A stretch of 21,976 nt of DNA from an uncultured Campylobacteraceae bacterium (GTDB lineage Bacteria > Campylobacterota > Campylobacteria > Campylobacterales > Arcobacteraceae): assembly GCA_913057765.1 (NCBI GenBank), contig CAJXPH010000014.1, positions 1 through 21,976 on the forward strand, in the 5' to 3' direction. Both the position numbers and the translations under genes were made by a program. Below the pieces are notes generated by a model. It ran no database searches. It saw only the letters and a program-made list of their open reading frames with translations, and had not been told where the DNA came from. Within the stretch, counting starts at the first letter, position 1. Each line of letters starts with the position of its first letter. Positions 7,118 to 14,746 of the stretch are shown here, in pieces.

Positions 7118-7963
7118 CTAACCCTCTAAAATTTTTATTAAACTATCTGTATAAAGTGCGAACCCTAAAGAACTGATACCATCAGAACTATATTTACCAC
7201 CCTTACAAATCACATGATTATCTTGAATTACTCTATAATAAACATCATCATAATATTTTAATGTCCCATGATATAATGGTGCTATTACCAAGTTTTTATA
7301 TTCTACTTCTTTCGCCGTTTTTAAAAGTTTTTCAAGTTCTACTTTTATATTACTTGGAACTTTTTCAATACTATTTTCTAAATCTTCAATATTTTTTACT
7401 TTTATTAAATCATTTAGCCAAGATACATTAAGGTCAAATAGCTTTGCAATTTCACCATTTTTAAATAAATCTATATTTATATTTAACTCAGTTGATACAA
7501 GTCTTGGAATATTTATATTCGATAACTGTAATACTGGATTAATTTCTAAACTATTTAAAATGTTTCCAGTTAAATTTAAAATATCTACAATGTTGTCATG
7601 ACAAATCCACTCACACCCAATTTGATATTCTTCATTTGAAGGATATGTAAATACTGGTTGTACATAGAACCATTTTCTATTTTTTGTAGTTCGGCCAAGT
7701 CTTTTTGTAATAATTCTAACTACATCTAAAGTTGAATCTGCTCGTAAAGACACTTGTTCGTTTTGCTCATCTGAAAACTTAATAAGTTTTTTATCATTTG
7801 CAATAGATTGATGTTGTGAATATGAAAAATTTGGTGTAACAATTTCTTCAAATCCATTATCGCTCAATAGTGAACTAATCTTGTATTCTAACTCTCTTTT
7901 TACCTTGGCAATTTTGCCAAAATATAATCTACTTCCCTTTGGGATCTCATGTTCGAAAACCAT
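7118..7963 (-). CDS. hisZ: ATP phosphoribosyltransferase regulatory subunit (HisZ-like)
   Basis: A 281-residue paralogue of the histidyl-tRNA synthetase catalytic core. HisZ partners short-form HisG and relays histidine feedback in the first step of histidine synthesis; it does not charge tRNA. Seen here: a class II synthetase-like motif 2 region, LRADSTLDVVRIITKRL (73-89) followed by WFYVQPVF, and a C-terminal KGGKYSSDGISSLGFALY segment that mirrors the HisRS motif 3 region without its usual arginine signature. The anticodon-binding domain is missing. The start overlaps the preceding stop by one base (TAATG), so translation is coupled. HisG is not in the window. A divergent HisRS fragment is the alternative, but length and context favour HisZ. 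Confidence 0.85.
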   Translation of the reverse strand: MVFEHEIPKGSRLYFGKIAKVKRELEYKISSLLSDNGFEEIVTPNFSYSQHQSIANDKKLIKFSDEQNEQVSLRADSTLDVVRIITKRLGRTTKNRKWFYVQPVFTYPSNEEYQIGCEWICHDNIVDILNLTGNILNSLEINPVLQLSNINIPRLVSTELNINIDLFKNGEIAKLFDLNVSWLNDLIKVKNIEDLENSIEKVPSNIKVELEKLLKTAKEVEYKNLVIAPLYHGTLKYYDDVYYRVIQDNHVICKGGKYSSDGISSLGFALYTDSLIKILEG

Positions 7964-9072
7964 TAGTTACCTTTAAACATATTTGATGCAAAAACTTTAT
8001 TTGCTGTTCCATCGAATTCTCTTAAACCTAGTTCATCCATTGCTAGTTCAACTGCATTAATAACCCATGAAGCTTCAAAATCTTCAACAAGTCCCATATG
8101 ATTGATTCTAAAAATTGAAGTTTTGATGTGATCTTGACCACCCGCAATATTTACATTGTATTTTGTTTTTAAAATCTTTCTAATTGCTGGTGAATTTTCA
8201 GAATAAATCGTAGTCATTGCATTTGCAGGACTAGTCGGATAAACTTCGCAACCAATTGCTCTTAATGCTTCTCTTGTAGAGCTCGCTCTTAAAGCAGTTT
8301 TTTCATATAAAGCTTCAAATCCACCATTGTTTTTAATATTTGATAAAATTTCTCTAAGTCCAATGATCAAAGTTGTTGCTGCTGTATATGCAGTTGTATT
8401 CGTTTTTTGTTTTTTAATTTCAGAGCTTAAATTTAAATAATATCCTGCAGGCTTTGTATTGATTTTATCAACTGCTTCATTAGATAATCCAATCATTGAA
8501 AGTCCAGGAGGAAGCATTAAAGCTTTTTGACTTCCAGTAATAACTGCATCTAAATTTGTAGTATCTACTTTCTCAACACCAATTGCTGTAATTCCATCTG
8601 CAACAATCATGATATCTTTATTTATTTTTTTAACCTCAGCTGCTATTTGTTCAACAGGATGTCTTAATCCCCCTGCACTTTCACAAATCTGAATAAAAAT
8701 TGCATCAATTGAAGGATCAGCTTTTATAGCTTCTACAACTGCTTCAACTGATACTGGAGTATTCCATTCATTTTTAATCTCAGTAAAATCTATATCAAAA
8801 GCTTGGCAGATCTTTCCAAATCTTTCACCGAATTTCCCTGAGTTAATAGTTAATGCTTTTTTATGAGTTAAGTTTGTAACACATGCTTCCATAGCACCTG
8901 TTCCACTTGAAGCTAGCATCACAGCTTCTGGCATATCAAAAATTTCTAATAATAATTCTCTTGTTTCTTTAAATATTTTTTCGAACTCTGGCGTTCTATG
9001 ATGAATTGTAACATCAGCCATAGCCTTTCTTACAAATTCTGGTACAGGAGTTGGTCCTGGTGTTAATAACAT
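7963..9072 (-). CDS. Class V aminotransferase (alanine/serine-glyoxylate type)
   Basis: A 369-residue pyridoxal-phosphate enzyme of the class V small-subunit group (alanine-glyoxylate, serine-pyruvate and related enzymes). The family start LLTPGPTPVPEFV is present. SSGTGAMEA (55-63) is the cofactor phosphate-binding turn, Asp159 in IVADGITAIG would contact the pyridine nitrogen, and Lys183 in ITGSQKALMLPPG is the Schiff-base lysine. The class alone does not set the amino donor; serine or alanine with glyoxylate, or a phosphoserine-like role, are possible. AAGGA stands before the ATG. This is the first gene of the aminotransferase-hisZ-purA-DUF507-carA operon, whose promoter must lie in 9073-9195, the gap shared with the divergent exporter gene. 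Confidence 0.88.
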   Translation of the reverse strand: MLLTPGPTPVPEFVRKAMADVTIHHRTPEFEKIFKETRELLLEIFDMPEAVMLASSGTGAMEACVTNLTHKKALTINSGKFGERFGKICQAFDIDFTEIKNEWNTPVSVEAVVEAIKADPSIDAIFIQICESAGGLRHPVEQIAAEVKKINKDIMIVADGITAIGVEKVDTTNLDAVITGSQKALMLPPGLSMIGLSNEAVDKINTKPAGYYLNLSSEIKKQKTNTTAYTAATTLIIGLREILSNIKNNGGFEALYEKTALRASSTREALRAIGCEVYPTSPANAMTTIYSENSPAIRKILKTKYNVNIAGGQDHIKTSIFRINHMGLVEDFEASWVINAVELAMDELGLREFDGTANKVFASNMFKGN

Positions 9073-9195
9073 ATAAATTCCTTCATAACCTTTTAGTAAA
9101 ACGTGATATTTTATCTAAATTTTTATTACGAAAAGGTTAAGTAATATAGTTTGAAATTTGTGCTATTATTCTTTATAAAATTATTAAGGTTTTTT

Positions 9196-9819
9196 ATGGA
9201 ATTTGACGTTTGGTTAACACTACTTTTAGCTTCTATTGCTATTTCTGTTTCACCAGGAGCTGGTGCTGTTGTATCTATGAATTATGGAATTAAATATGGA
9301 TTGAAAAAATCATATTCAGCAATAATGGGTCTACAACTAGGTCTTTTTACTCAAACTTTTATTGTTGTTATTGGTCTTGGCGCATTAATTATGCAGTCAG
9401 TAATGCTTTTTAATATTATAAAATGGATTGGTGTTCTATATCTAATATACTTAGGTCTTTCAAAAATATTCGAAAAAGTTGAATTAGTAGAAGAAGGTGA
9501 ACATTTAAAAAACTATAGTGCAAAAAAAGCATTTGTTACAGCAACCTTTATAAATCTTACAAATCCAAAAGCAACTGTTTTTTTAGTAGCCTTTATCCCT
9601 CAGTTTTTAAATCCAAATGAATCACTATGGTTACAATTTACAATTATTGTTACTACATTATGTGTGGTTGATATTTTTGTTATGACAGGTTATTCATCAA
9701 TGGCTTCAAAACTAAAATTTCTTATAAAAGATGTAAAAGCAATGAAGATTCAAAACAGAATTACAGGTGCTTTTTTAATTTTTGCTGCTATTTTGATGTC
9801 TACTGCAAAAAAAGCTTAA
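9196..9819 (+). CDS. LysE/RhtB family amino-acid exporter
   Basis: A 207-residue integral membrane protein of the LysE/RhtB translocator family, which exports amino acids or related small metabolites across the inner membrane. Family marks are the SPGAGAVVSMNYGIKYG segment (19-35), where many members have SPGP, and the NLTNPKATVFLVAFIPQFL stretch. Five to six hydrophobic segments are seen. I chose the ATG at 9196, with AAGG at about 9186-9189, rather than an upstream TTG at 9151, because the family starts at this point and the extra residues have no ribosome site. The substrate cannot be told. It is divergent from the aminotransferase operon and closed by its own terminator. Confidence 0.88.
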   Translation: MEFDVWLTLLLASIAISVSPGAGAVVSMNYGIKYGLKKSYSAIMGLQLGLFTQTFIVVIGLGALIMQSVMLFNIIKWIGVLYLIYLGLSKIFEKVELVEEGEHLKNYSAKKAFVTATFINLTNPKATVFLVAFIPQFLNPNESLWLQFTIIVTTLCVVDIFVMTGYSSMASKLKFLIKDVKAMKIQNRITGAFLIFAAILMSTAKKA

Positions 9820-9847
9820 CAACTTTAAAAAATTTCTAAATTTACCT

Positions 9848-9873
9848 AGAGCCTATAAAATGGCTCTTTTTTT
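9848..9873 (+). terminator. Rho-independent terminator after the LysE-type gene
   Basis: A six-base-pair stem, AGAGCC (9848-9853) with GGCTCT (9862-9867), an eight-base loop, and a run of seven T residues. It separates the exporter gene from the marR control region. Confidence 0.85.
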
Positions 9874-9882
9874 AAGCTTTTT

Positions 9883-9900
9883 TACTACTAACTAGTAGTA
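9883..9900. promoter_or_regulatory. MarR operator-like inverted repeat, site 1
   Basis: TACTACTA-AC-TAGTAGTA, a perfect 8+8 inverted repeat with a 2-base spacer. It has the same length and TA-C/G-TA style as the two other sites at 9924 and 10433, but its half-site differs (TACTACTA against TAGTACTA). It sits just upstream of the marR -35 box. It is probably a second, weaker operator for the MarR protein. Confidence 0.65.
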
Positions 9901-9915
9901 TAAGATTTATGGTAC

Positions 9916-9945
9916 TTGACAGGTAGTACTAATTAGTACTATAAT
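9916..9945 (+). promoter_or_regulatory. marR promoter
   Basis: TTGACA (9916-9921) and TATAAT (9940-9945) with an 18-base spacer form a near-ideal housekeeping promoter, unusual in Campylobacterota, where -35 boxes are usually weak. Operator site 2 fills the spacer, so bound repressor would block RNA polymerase. Expected transcription start is near 9952, leaving a leader of only about 13 bases. Confidence 0.8.
9924..9941. promoter_or_regulatory. MarR operator, site 2
   Basis: TAGTACTAATTAGTACTA is a perfect 18-bp palindrome lying between the -35 and -10 boxes of the marR promoter. It matches site 3 (10433-10450) at 17 of 18 positions. An 18-bp palindrome over its own promoter is typical of MarR autorepression. 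Confidence 0.8.
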
Positions 9946-9964
9946 TCACTCAAAGGATATGCAG

Positions 9965-10417
9965 ATGAATGAAAAACAAATTAAAAGTTATGGGAAAAGA
10001 ACAGACAAGTCTATGAAGACAGTAGTTAGATTAGAAAGAGTACGTTTAAAAGGTCATAACAATGCTGTTAACTATTTTTCTGAACATAATCTTACATTTA
10101 ATCAATTTAGAGTACTAGAAGTACTTTATCACAGAGGTGATTTAAATATTGGCTCAATAACAAAGTTAACTATGAGTACACCAGGGAATATTACTGTTGT
10201 AGTTAAAAACTTAAAAAGAGATGGATGGATTAGTTCTATTAAAGATCCAGATGACAGTAGAGCATCTATTTTAACTATAGCTTCAAAAGGTATAAAAGTT
10301 ATTGAAAAAGTATTTCCTAATCATGCAAAAAATATAGATGACTTTTTCAAGGTTTTAAGTGATAACGAATTAGATACTTTATATGAGTTGTTAAATAAAG
10401 TTTACAAGGCCAATTAA
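9965..10417 (+). CDS. MarR family transcriptional regulator
   Basis: A 150-residue winged-helix regulator of the MarR family, which binds palindromic DNA as a dimer and lets go when it meets a ligand or oxidant. The core runs from NQFRVLEVLYHRGDLNIGSI through the recognition helix (STPGNITVVVKNLKRDG) to the wing with the conserved D-x-R (DPDDSRASILTIASKG). Helices at both ends form the dimer interface. There are no cysteines, so thiol oxidation of the OhrR or YodB kind cannot be the trigger; a small-molecule ligand is more likely. I chose the ATG at 9965 because AAAGGA (9952-9957) is seven bases upstream; the ATG at 9959 is only one base from it. Operators in front of this gene and in front of yceI point to control of both. 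Confidence 0.93.
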   Translation: MNEKQIKSYGKRTDKSMKTVVRLERVRLKGHNNAVNYFSEHNLTFNQFRVLEVLYHRGDLNIGSITKLTMSTPGNITVVVKNLKRDGWISSIKDPDDSRASILTIASKGIKVIEKVFPNHAKNIDDFFKVLSDNELDTLYELLNKVYKAN

Positions 10418-10432
10418 AAAAATTTAAACAAA

Positions 10433-10450
10433 TAGTACTAGTTAGTACTA
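10433..10450. promoter_or_regulatory. MarR operator, site 3, before the yceI operon
   Basis: TAGTACTA-GT-TAGTACTA differs from site 2 by one base in the centre. It lies 18 bases before the yceI ATG. A possible promoter TTTACA (10401-10406) with TTTAAA (10423-10428) would place the transcription start at the left edge of the repeat. A -10 at 10449 is less likely because the ribosome site would then precede the start. Confidence 0.75.
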
Positions 10451-10467
10451 AATAAAAAGGAAAAAAG

Positions 10468-11064
10468 ATGATGAAACAAAGTGGAATCCCATTTATGGGT
10501 AAATTAGTGAAATTAGGATTAGCTTCAATATTAACAGCAGGTGCACTTTTTGGTGGAACATACAATGTAGATGCAAGTCACTCAAATGTAGGATTTAAAG
10601 TAAAGCATATGATGATTTCAAATGTAGTTGGTAAATTTGATAAATTTAATGGTACTTTCGAATATGATGAAGAAACAAATACTTTAAAATCATTAGTAGG
10701 TACAGTAATGGTTTCTTCAATTAATACTGAAAATGAGAAAAGAGATAAACACCTAAAAGCAGAAGACTTTTTTAATGGAAAGAAATATCCTAACCTTACT
10801 TTTAAACTAGAAAAAATTGAAGATGATGAAGCACATGGAATATTAACAATTAGAGATATTACTAAAAATGTGGTTTTTGAATTAGAAAACAATGGTGATA
10901 TTAAAGATCCATGGGGTAATACAAGAGTTGGTTTAGAATTAACTGGAAAAATAAATAGAAGTGATTATGGACTAAAGTATAACTCATTACTAGAAACTGG
11001 CGGTGCAATTGTAGGAGATAAAGTTAAGTTAAATATCCAAATAGAAGGAATTTTAGCTAAATAA
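10468..11064 (+). CDS. YceI family periplasmic protein
   Basis: A 198-residue YceI-like protein with a lipocalin-like barrel that binds long isoprenoid or quinone-type lipids in the periplasm. A signal peptide is seen: basic MGKLVK, then hydrophobic LGLASILTAGALFGG, with cleavage likely around residue 30. The mature start TYNVDASHSNVGFKVKHM is the family hallmark, followed by VGKFDKFNGTFEYD, the KRDKHLKAEDFFNGKKYPNLTF block and RSDYGLKYN. AAAAGG (10455-10460) supports the ATG at 10468. Length matches the family (about 190). It begins a three-gene unit with the FMN reductase and pirin, directly behind MarR operator site 3. Quinone or electrophile stress is a reasonable setting, but the ligand is unknown. 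Confidence 0.93.
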   Translation: MMKQSGIPFMGKLVKLGLASILTAGALFGGTYNVDASHSNVGFKVKHMMISNVVGKFDKFNGTFEYDEETNTLKSLVGTVMVSSINTENEKRDKHLKAEDFFNGKKYPNLTFKLEKIEDDEAHGILTIRDITKNVVFELENNGDIKDPWGNTRVGLELTGKINRSDYGLKYNSLLETGGAIVGDKVKLNIQIEGILAK

Positions 11065-11086
11065 TAATACATAAAAAAAGGAAGAT

Positions 11087-11590
11087 ATGATGATTTTAAT
11101 ATTTGTGTCAAGTTTAAATGAGAACATGAAATTAGCTAGTAATTTACAAGGTCAACTAAAAGAATTGGGGGAAGAATCTGAAATTATTAATTTAGTGGAT
11201 TTAAACCTTCCAATGTATGATAGTTTAAAAGAAGAAAGAGATGGAGTTCCCTCTAGAATAGATGCTTTGATTAAGAAAATGTCAGGTGCCAGTGGTTATC
11301 TTTTTGTGACTCCTGAATATAACTTTTCATTACCTCCTGTATTAGTAAATACAATTGCCTGGGTATCAAGAGTAGGTGATGATTTTAGAGAATTATTTAC
11401 TCTAAAAACAATACAACTTTCTACTCATAGTGGAGGTGGTGGAAGTGATGTAACAAATGCAATGAGAAGCCAGTTTACTAGGCTTGGGAGTATTGTAATG
11501 CCAAGAGAGATTATTGCAACATATCAAAATCCATTAAGACCTGAAAGTTCAAAAAAGATATTAGAACAATTTGTTGATCTTTTAAAATAA
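11087..11590 (+). CDS. NAD(P)H-dependent FMN reductase
   Basis: A 167-residue flavodoxin-fold protein of the NADPH-dependent FMN reductase group (azoreductase/ChrR-like). A beta strand ILIFVSSL opens the protein where the family has a phosphate-binding loop, and the flavin-contact motif TPEYNFSLPPVLVNTIAWVSR begins at residue 75, matching the family PEYN-S-P-LKN-IDW-SR pattern. Such enzymes reduce quinones, azo dyes, chromate or free flavin in the cytoplasm. Length is slightly short of the usual 175-190. An AAGGAAG ribosome site precedes ATGATG; the second ATG could also serve. It lies 22 bases after yceI and 10 bases before pirin, in the predicted MarR-controlled operon, which fits a role in two-electron quinone reduction. 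Confidence 0.88.
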   Translation: MMILIFVSSLNENMKLASNLQGQLKELGEESEIINLVDLNLPMYDSLKEERDGVPSRIDALIKKMSGASGYLFVTPEYNFSLPPVLVNTIAWVSRVGDDFRELFTLKTIQLSTHSGGGGSDVTNAMRSQFTRLGSIVMPREIIATYQNPLRPESSKKILEQFVDLLK

Positions 11591-11600
11591 AGGATGGGAA

Positions 11601-12305
11601 ATGTTGAAAAAATTAAATCATAAAAATATGGGTACCTCTAATCTTGGATGGTTAGAAAGTAGGTTTCATTTTTCATTCGCTGAATACAGAAATCCTGATA
11701 ATATAAATTTTGGAGTATTAAGGGTTTTAAATGATGATATTGTTCATCCAAAAGGTGGATTTGATACTCATCCACATCAAAATATGGAAATCATTTCTTA
11801 TATTGTAAAAGGTGAGATTACCCATAAAGATTCTATGGGAAATAGTGAGATTTTAAAACGTGGTGAAGTTCAATATTTGAGTGCTGGGGATGGAATATAT
11901 CATAGTGAATATAATCAAAATGAAAGTAAAGATTTAAGACTTCTACAAATATGGATAGTTCCTCCTAGAAATGGACTACCAAGATTGTATGGTTCTCACC
12001 AATTTACAAAAGAGCAAAGAGCAAATAATTTATTAAATATAGTCTCTTCCCAAAAGGGAAAGGCAAAAGTTAAAATTCATCAAGATATAAATATATATGT
12101 AAGTCAATTAGAGGAATCTAAATCTTTAGAATTCCAGATAAAAGAAAATAGACAAATCTATTTTGTACAAATTGAAGGTACCTCAACTGTAAACAATATT
12201 GAATTAAATGAAGGTGATGCAATGGAAATCACGAAGGAGTCTAGTATTGAGATGAAAGCGCTTACCTCATCTCACTTTCTATTCCTAGAGATGAAAGAAG
12301 AGTAA
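11601..12305 (+). CDS. Pirin family protein
   Basis: A 234-residue bicupin of the pirin family; several members are quercetin 2,3-dioxygenases. The four metal ligands are clear: His57 and His59 in FDTHPHQNMEI, and His101 and Glu103 in GIYHSEYN, at almost the same numbers as in human pirin. The N-terminal cupin spans about 20-125, and the C-terminal pirin domain follows, with ENRQIYFVQIEGTSTVN and a GDAMEI segment. It is the last gene of the yceI operon, and its TAA stop forms part of the terminator stem. Together with the FMN reductase it suggests turnover of aromatic or quinone compounds; the true substrate is unknown. Confidence 0.92.
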   Translation: MLKKLNHKNMGTSNLGWLESRFHFSFAEYRNPDNINFGVLRVLNDDIVHPKGGFDTHPHQNMEIISYIVKGEITHKDSMGNSEILKRGEVQYLSAGDGIYHSEYNQNESKDLRLLQIWIVPPRNGLPRLYGSHQFTKEQRANNLLNIVSSQKGKAKVKIHQDINIYVSQLEESKSLEFQIKENRQIYFVQIEGTSTVNNIELNEGDAMEITKESSIEMKALTSSHFLFLEMKEE

Positions 12306-12322
12306 AGTTACTCTTCTTTTTT
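12297..12322 (+). terminator. Rho-independent terminator of the yceI-pirin operon
   Basis: Perfect nine-base-pair stem GAAGAGTAA (12297-12305) and TTACTCTTC (12308-12316) with a two-base loop, so probably seven pairs in practice, then six T residues. The pirin stop codon is inside the stem. On the other strand there is no good T-run after the stem, so it is a poor terminator for the convergent chemoreceptor gene. Confidence 0.85.
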
Positions 12323-12324
12323 AT

Positions 12325-14604
12325 TTATTTTTCAATAAATTCTTTTTCATCTGCACTTTTTAGAATCACTCTTGCAATATTATCTGTTTCATTTGCTACA
12401 TCTTTTGTTCTATTTGAGATATTAGCATTCTCTTGAGTTTTATGGTCTAAGGAATTAATTGCATCATTAATCTGCTCGATTCCTGATTTTTGCTCTTTAC
12501 TAGCTGATTCTACATCTGAAATAAGTTCAATTGTTTTTGAAATATTATCATTTAATCCTGCATAACCATCAATCATTCTTGAAGCAATTAGCTTACCATC
12601 ATTCGCTTTTTTTGTAGCAGACTCAACTAGACTTTTAATTTCATTTGCAGCTTCTGCTGACCTACTCGCAAGATTTCTCACTTCTTGAGCAACAACGGCA
12701 AAACCTTTTCCCGCTTCTCCTGCTGTGGCAGCTTCAACGGCTGCATTAAGTGAAAGAATATTTGTTTGAAATGCAATTTGATCAATAACAGAAATAGCTT
12801 CATTAATAGATGTCACTTGTTCATCTATAGCATTCATTGCACCTGTTGTCTCTTCTGCTAATGTTTTTCCTTCATTTGCTGAACCAGTAAGTTCTTTTGC
12901 ATAACTAGCCATTTGTACTATGTTATTAGTATTATTTGCTATATTCCCTGTTATCTCTTCTAATGCTGCTGCTGTTTCTTCTAAGGCAGCTGCTGACTCG
13001 TTTGAGTTTCTATTTAAATTATTTACATTTTCAAGAAGCACTTCACTACTTTTTGAAAGAGATAAACCATTTGATTTATTTTCTACTAACATAGCATTAA
13101 TAATCTCAGCTAATGCATTTAACCCTAAAGAAGTTTTACCACTGGCATCTTCTATTCTATGAGTAAAGTCTAGTCTTTGATAACTATCTAAAGCATTTTC
13201 AATTCTACTTAAATCAACAGCAACATCTCTTGCCATTACTTCTAGCATATCATTTAGCATTGTTTTAAGTTCTTCTAGATTTTCATCACTAGTACTCTTA
13301 ATTACCTCTTGTTTTATTTTTCCTTCTTTTACTAAGGAAACTACTCTTTTTACATCTTCAATTAAAGCTGCATCTTCTTCTAATAAAGATTTTGTTTTGA
13401 CAATATTCTCATTTACAATTTGAGACATTATTCCTATTTCATCTTTTGTATTATTTTCTAATAAGGTAACCGTTTGAGTTTCTTTATTTAAATATTTAAA
13501 GAAATCAATTAATCCATTTTGAAAATCATTTAAAGGTTTTATTACTTCTTTATTTATTACAAAATAAACAATAAAAGCAATTACAACTAAAAAGACAAGA
13601 GCAATAATACTACTTTGAGTTTTGATATTTTGAGAAGCCATTAAAACTTCTGATTCATCTATTTCAGATATGATTGCCCACTTTAAGTCTTTCCCTATTT
13701 TTATTAATCCATAGGCAGAAAGGACTGAAGTTCCATTGTAATTAGTACTTATTTTTGTTTCTGACTTACCTTTTAAAGCTGTAGTAGAAGCCTCTGTTTT
13801 TACTTTTCCTTTTTTAGGATTAGCAAATGACGCTTTTGTACTATGAGTTTTTGGATTTAAATAACTATCACTTCGCATAAGAAAATCAGTTCCTACTAGA
13901 TAATCTTCTTGAGTTTTTCCATATCCTTTTCTAAACTTCATTACACTATTAATAATCTTATCACTAATTTGAAAAACTAAAATTCCAGTTAATTCTTCAT
14001 CTTCAAGTATTGGTGCGCCTAAAAACATAGTCGGAACATTATTACTTGGACCATAAGGTTTTATATCTACAAAAGTTGGTTTCATATTTTTCATTGTTTT
14101 TTCAAAAACTTCACCTAACCCACTTTTCTTTAATTCTCCCGTTATTAAATTTTCACCGTAGTCAGACTTCTTATCTGCAGCATACATAACTTGAGCTGTT
14201 CGCACATTTACCATGTAAATATTTGCATATCCATTTGCTTTCATATAATTGTTAAAAAACTTTTCATGGGGTGCAGTTACATTTTTTACATGCTGTTCTT
14301 CAATAGGGAATTTTCCATCAGCATTGATATTCATCATACCTTCAATACTGTCCATATCATATGCTAATTCAATTGCATCTTTAGTTTTTGCAAGGGTATC
14401 AATACTTGCTATTTTATCTGCAAAGAAATTTTTGATTTGTTCTGTCTTTCCGTCTCTAGCGGAAGTTAGGGAGCCATAGCTTTTTTTCATTAAAGCATCA
14501 CTAGCTTTATTTACAGAAATAAAACCTACAACACTTGCTAATAGGAATAGTCCTAAAAGTGCAATAGCTAAAACTTTTACTTTGATACTAACATTTTTAA
14601 ACAT
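12325..14604 (-). CDS. Methyl-accepting chemotaxis protein with CACHE sensor
   Basis: A 759-residue chemoreceptor. A short cytoplasmic start is followed by membrane segment 1 (about 9-30), a periplasmic region of about 300 residues that fits a double-CACHE sensor (about 35-330), membrane segment 2 (332-350), a long linker region of helices without a clear classical HAMP, and the signalling domain (about 510-750). The hairpin tip that binds CheA and CheW is at 608-640 (IDQIAFQTNILSLNAAVEAA, then AGEAGKGFAVVAQEVRNLA). The ligand cannot be told. There is no C-terminal aromatic pentapeptide for CheR/CheB docking; it ends DEKEFIEK. I chose the ATG at 14602-14604 because AAGGAG (14611-14616) lies six bases before it; a ten-residue longer start at 14634 lacks a ribosome site. 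It is a single-gene unit. Confidence 0.95.
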   Translation of the reverse strand: MFKNVSIKVKVLAIALLGLFLLASVVGFISVNKASDALMKKSYGSLTSARDGKTEQIKNFFADKIASIDTLAKTKDAIELAYDMDSIEGMMNINADGKFPIEEQHVKNVTAPHEKFFNNYMKANGYANIYMVNVRTAQVMYAADKKSDYGENLITGELKKSGLGEVFEKTMKNMKPTFVDIKPYGPSNNVPTMFLGAPILEDEELTGILVFQISDKIINSVMKFRKGYGKTQEDYLVGTDFLMRSDSYLNPKTHSTKASFANPKKGKVKTEASTTALKGKSETKISTNYNGTSVLSAYGLIKIGKDLKWAIISEIDESEVLMASQNIKTQSSIIALVFLVVIAFIVYFVINKEVIKPLNDFQNGLIDFFKYLNKETQTVTLLENNTKDEIGIMSQIVNENIVKTKSLLEEDAALIEDVKRVVSLVKEGKIKQEVIKSTSDENLEELKTMLNDMLEVMARDVAVDLSRIENALDSYQRLDFTHRIEDASGKTSLGLNALAEIINAMLVENKSNGLSLSKSSEVLLENVNNLNRNSNESAAALEETAAALEEITGNIANNTNNIVQMASYAKELTGSANEGKTLAEETTGAMNAIDEQVTSINEAISVIDQIAFQTNILSLNAAVEAATAGEAGKGFAVVAQEVRNLASRSAEAANEIKSLVESATKKANDGKLIASRMIDGYAGLNDNISKTIELISDVESASKEQKSGIEQINDAINSLDHKTQENANISNRTKDVANETDNIARVILKSADEKEFIEK

Positions 14605-14693
14605 TACTTTCTCCTTCGTCTCAAGTATAACCATACAAAAATAATATGAAAAAGATATGAGATATTTTAGTATAGACTCTTAATTTAGGGCAT

Positions 14694-14726
14694 AAAAAAA
14701 GGCAACCGTTATGATTGCCTTTTTTT
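14694..14726 (-). terminator. Rho-independent terminator of purM
   Basis: Twelve-base-pair stem AAAAAAAGGCAA (14694-14705) and TTGCCTTTTTTT (14715-14726) with a nine-base loop. Read on the minus strand after purM it gives a GC-containing stem followed by a T-run. The A-T ends make it nearly symmetrical, so it could work on both strands. It separates purM from the chemoreceptor gene downstream on the same strand. Confidence 0.85.
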
Positions 14727-14746
14727 AATAATAGAAAATAATAGAA

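Noticed and set aside
9073..9195. Riboswitch or structured leader between the divergent aminotransferase and exporter genes
   Set aside because: I looked for paired stems and conserved riboswitch cores and saw only AT-rich promoter-like DNA.
9883..10450. CRISPR-like short repeats
   Set aside because: There are only three copies with unequal spacing, each palindromic and tied to promoters; no cas genes or repeat-spacer pattern.
14605..14634. Longer start of the chemoreceptor
   Set aside because: AAGGAG lies inside this extension, six bases before the ATG at 14604, so it is the ribosome site and not coding.
14641..14746. Small RNA gene between the chemoreceptor and purM
   Set aside because: The only structure is the purM terminator; no separate promoter is convincing.
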